From the NCBI GenBank assembly GCA_956465555.1, contig OY101129.1:186001-250000 (forward strand): 64,000 nt of DNA, in the 5' to 3' direction. The stretch comes from Nitzschia sp. pyKryTriq1. Taxonomy: Eukaryota; Bacillariophyta; Bacillariophyceae; Bacillariales; Bacillariaceae. The notes beneath the pieces are model-generated. The model saw only the letters and a list, made by a program, of their open reading frames with translations. It searched no databases and had not been told where the DNA came from. Of the stretch, positions 62,449 to 64,000 are shown piece by piece. The translations under genes and the position numbers were made by a program. Each line of letters opens with the position of its first letter. The first letter of the stretch is position 1.

Positions 62449-64000
62449 TTAATCATCTTTTGAAGCGATTTCGGAAATCGCTTCTTCCATGGCCGTCTTA
62501 GCCATGGCATCCGGCAATATCATTGTGATTCGCTTTTGCTGCCCATCGGAGCCTCTGCCAAAAATAGAGACGACGCGGCATATGATGTCTTCCGGAATTT
62601 CTCGAGCCTCGACTGGGGAAGGATTTGTGATGCCAGCGTGACCCGAAAAGACGACGTGGCCAGTTGCAAGCTCTCCACTATCGAAAGCAAGGACACTTTC
62701 CCACAACAAGAACCGTCGACCTTCGATCACAGCGAAATGACTTTTCCAATGAGAGTGGGTGTCACTTCCCTGGGTTTTGCCACCTGGATCATCGCTGGTA
62801 AGGATTTCGACTGTGGAATGCCACCTCGCCTTCCAAAGACGACGAAGCCTGGACGCTCGCTTCTCGGAGGCGAATTTTTCGTTTTCGTATGAGCCTAGCC
62901 TTCTACTTTCCCAGAAATATGCTCTACGAAGATCTTCATTTGTTGGCAAGCTGCGCAGTCCATTCATGAACCACTTCTCCAAATAGGCTGGGTCTTGCTC
63001 ATGAGATGGCGACGAGCCTTCACCGATTTCTGCACTCCGGTGCTTCCCAGCCGAACTCACAAATCCTATCGTCCTAAAAGAATTTAAGATAGCGTTCCCA
63101 TAGCGTTCCACAAACGTTGATCCAAACTGGGCCTACGTTGAATGGGCGGACAATCTATGTCAGAGAGGTGGAGGACACGCAGGCAATCGAAATTTTCATT
63201 TACGTACCAGCACTCCAAGCAACGCGATAAATCTTGTAGGAACCAAAAGCAGCGCTAGAGAAAGAGCGGATGTGGCCACAAACAAAAAGGAGGATTTGAA
63301 AGGATCCTATGGCGAGAGCAAAACGAATCAGTACCGTTTTGTTTGGTTGAAATGCTCGGCCAGCAGTGAGAGGACTTACTGTAAAGTTGAAGGCATTGAG
63401 CGCTGTCTCAATAGCGTCGAGGATGGCTCCTAAAGTGTTTTGGATTGATTGAATATTGCCTCCCAGACCTAATGCAGTGTTCATGGCATCTATCGAAGAA
63501 CCCACCAAGTCGAATTGAACTTGCTTTGAGAGTTGACTTGATCTCACTAGCTCCTCCTGAACGGCAACAGAAGTCTCACGTTGCGTCTCTTCGTGGCCTG
63601 CACTACCTGCCGGTGGAGCCCACTTCAAATTGATCTGAATTCTTGGCACATCGATTTCAGAATCGTCATTTTCAAGTTGCAGGATCGGAGCCACATTCTT
63701 TGTACCCGCCTCCAAGATCTGGAACCAACCCTTGATCTCACCTTTCGCGACGATTTGAGTGAGCGGTACCACAACCTCGCCAAGCACTTGATCGAAACCA
63801 ATGGCGAGACGAATCTGCAATACGACGGCCCCCGGGGACGTGTCCCAATCTTTCAGTATCCCGTCGAGAAATCGGCCTGAGTTGTCGCGTCGTCGACCTT
63901 TGACTTCAAAGGGCTGAAGGACAGGAAAGGTCAGCAGAGGTGATGACAGCTCGGGCCCATCGGCAAAAAAATCGTCGGCGCGGCGAAACAGTTGTTGAAG
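62449..64000 (-). CDS. C2 / membrane / PH-like domain protein (5' end outside window)
   Basis: Three exons are visible: 64000-63380 (open at the window edge), 63306-63208, and 63132-62449. The middle exon must be read as GATCCTTTC, which gives DPFKSSFLFVATSALSLALL and LVPTRFIALLGVL, a pair of hydrophobic helices like the C-terminal PRT_C region of multiple-C2 MCTP-type proteins. The first visible exon ends a C2 domain (LQIRLAIGFDQVLGEVVVPL, GWFQILEAGTKNVAP) and continues with an amphipathic helix (NTLGAILDAIETALNAFNFT). The last exon has a PH/GRAM-like end (HWKSHFAVIEGRRFLLWESV, FGRGSDGQQKRITMILPDAM). The exact start of exon 3 (63132 or 63126) is not fixed. Such proteins tether ER to plasma membrane or handle lipids; that is family-level inference. 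Confidence 0.72.

Overview
The window is nuclear DNA of a photosynthetic stramenopile, almost certainly a diatom. The signs are short GT-AG introns (about 70-350 bp) in most genes, a secreted leucine-rich-repeat protein with long Pro-Ser repeats, a helicase-associated-domain protein, a RING protein with a Cys-rich repeat tail, and above all a SET / aminopropyltransferase / AdoMet-decarboxylase-like fusion of the kind linked to long-chain polyamine synthesis in diatoms. The species cannot be settled from the sequence alone. Genes lie on both strands, mostly 100-1500 bp apart, and I see no operons.

Layout. 0.2-6.6 kb: a hypothetical protein, a HERP-like membrane protein, a DNAJC25-like ER co-chaperone and an eight-exon pyruvate kinase. 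6.6-11.2 kb: simple-sequence DNA, a SERF-like protein, a decayed coding remnant and a secretory thioredoxin. 11.9-16.4 kb: an EF-hand PPP phosphatase and a cyclopropane-synthase-like methyltransferase. 16.8-20.1 kb: a gene-poor, AT-rich tract with two tandem repeat families (about 131 bp and about 123 bp). 20.4-29.9 kb: a nucleoredoxin-like protein with decayed redox motifs, the large polyamine-type fusion, and a small STI1-domain protein. 30.1-37.3 kb: a GT8 glycosyltransferase, eIF3c and a RING-H2 ligase. 39.2-47.8 kb: a paired-CxCxxC unknown, the LRR protein, a four-TM protein and the HA-domain protein. 48.3-55.6 kb: two sulfotransferase-like paralogues with AP-2 sigma between them, then a cyclic-nucleotide phosphodiesterase. 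56.2-64 kb: a selenoprotein W gene with an in-frame UGA and a readable SECIS element, two uncharacterised proteins, a GH3 beta-glucosidase and the 3' part of a C2/TM/PH-like protein that runs off the window.

Most genes are housekeeping. The two strongest points of interest are (1) the selenoprotein W gene, which conventional gene finding would miss or truncate because of the UGA codon and for which I can draw a SECIS stem-loop by eye, and (2) the fusion gene at 23.5-27.6 kb, whose central AdoMet-decarboxylase-like domain appears to have lost the residue that forms the pyruvoyl cofactor. Many intergenic spacers are filled with two species-specific low-complexity styles, GTACCGGTAC-type and CTCTACTA/TAGAGAG-type. 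Exon borders were placed by hand from splice consensus and reading phase and were not checked against transcripts.
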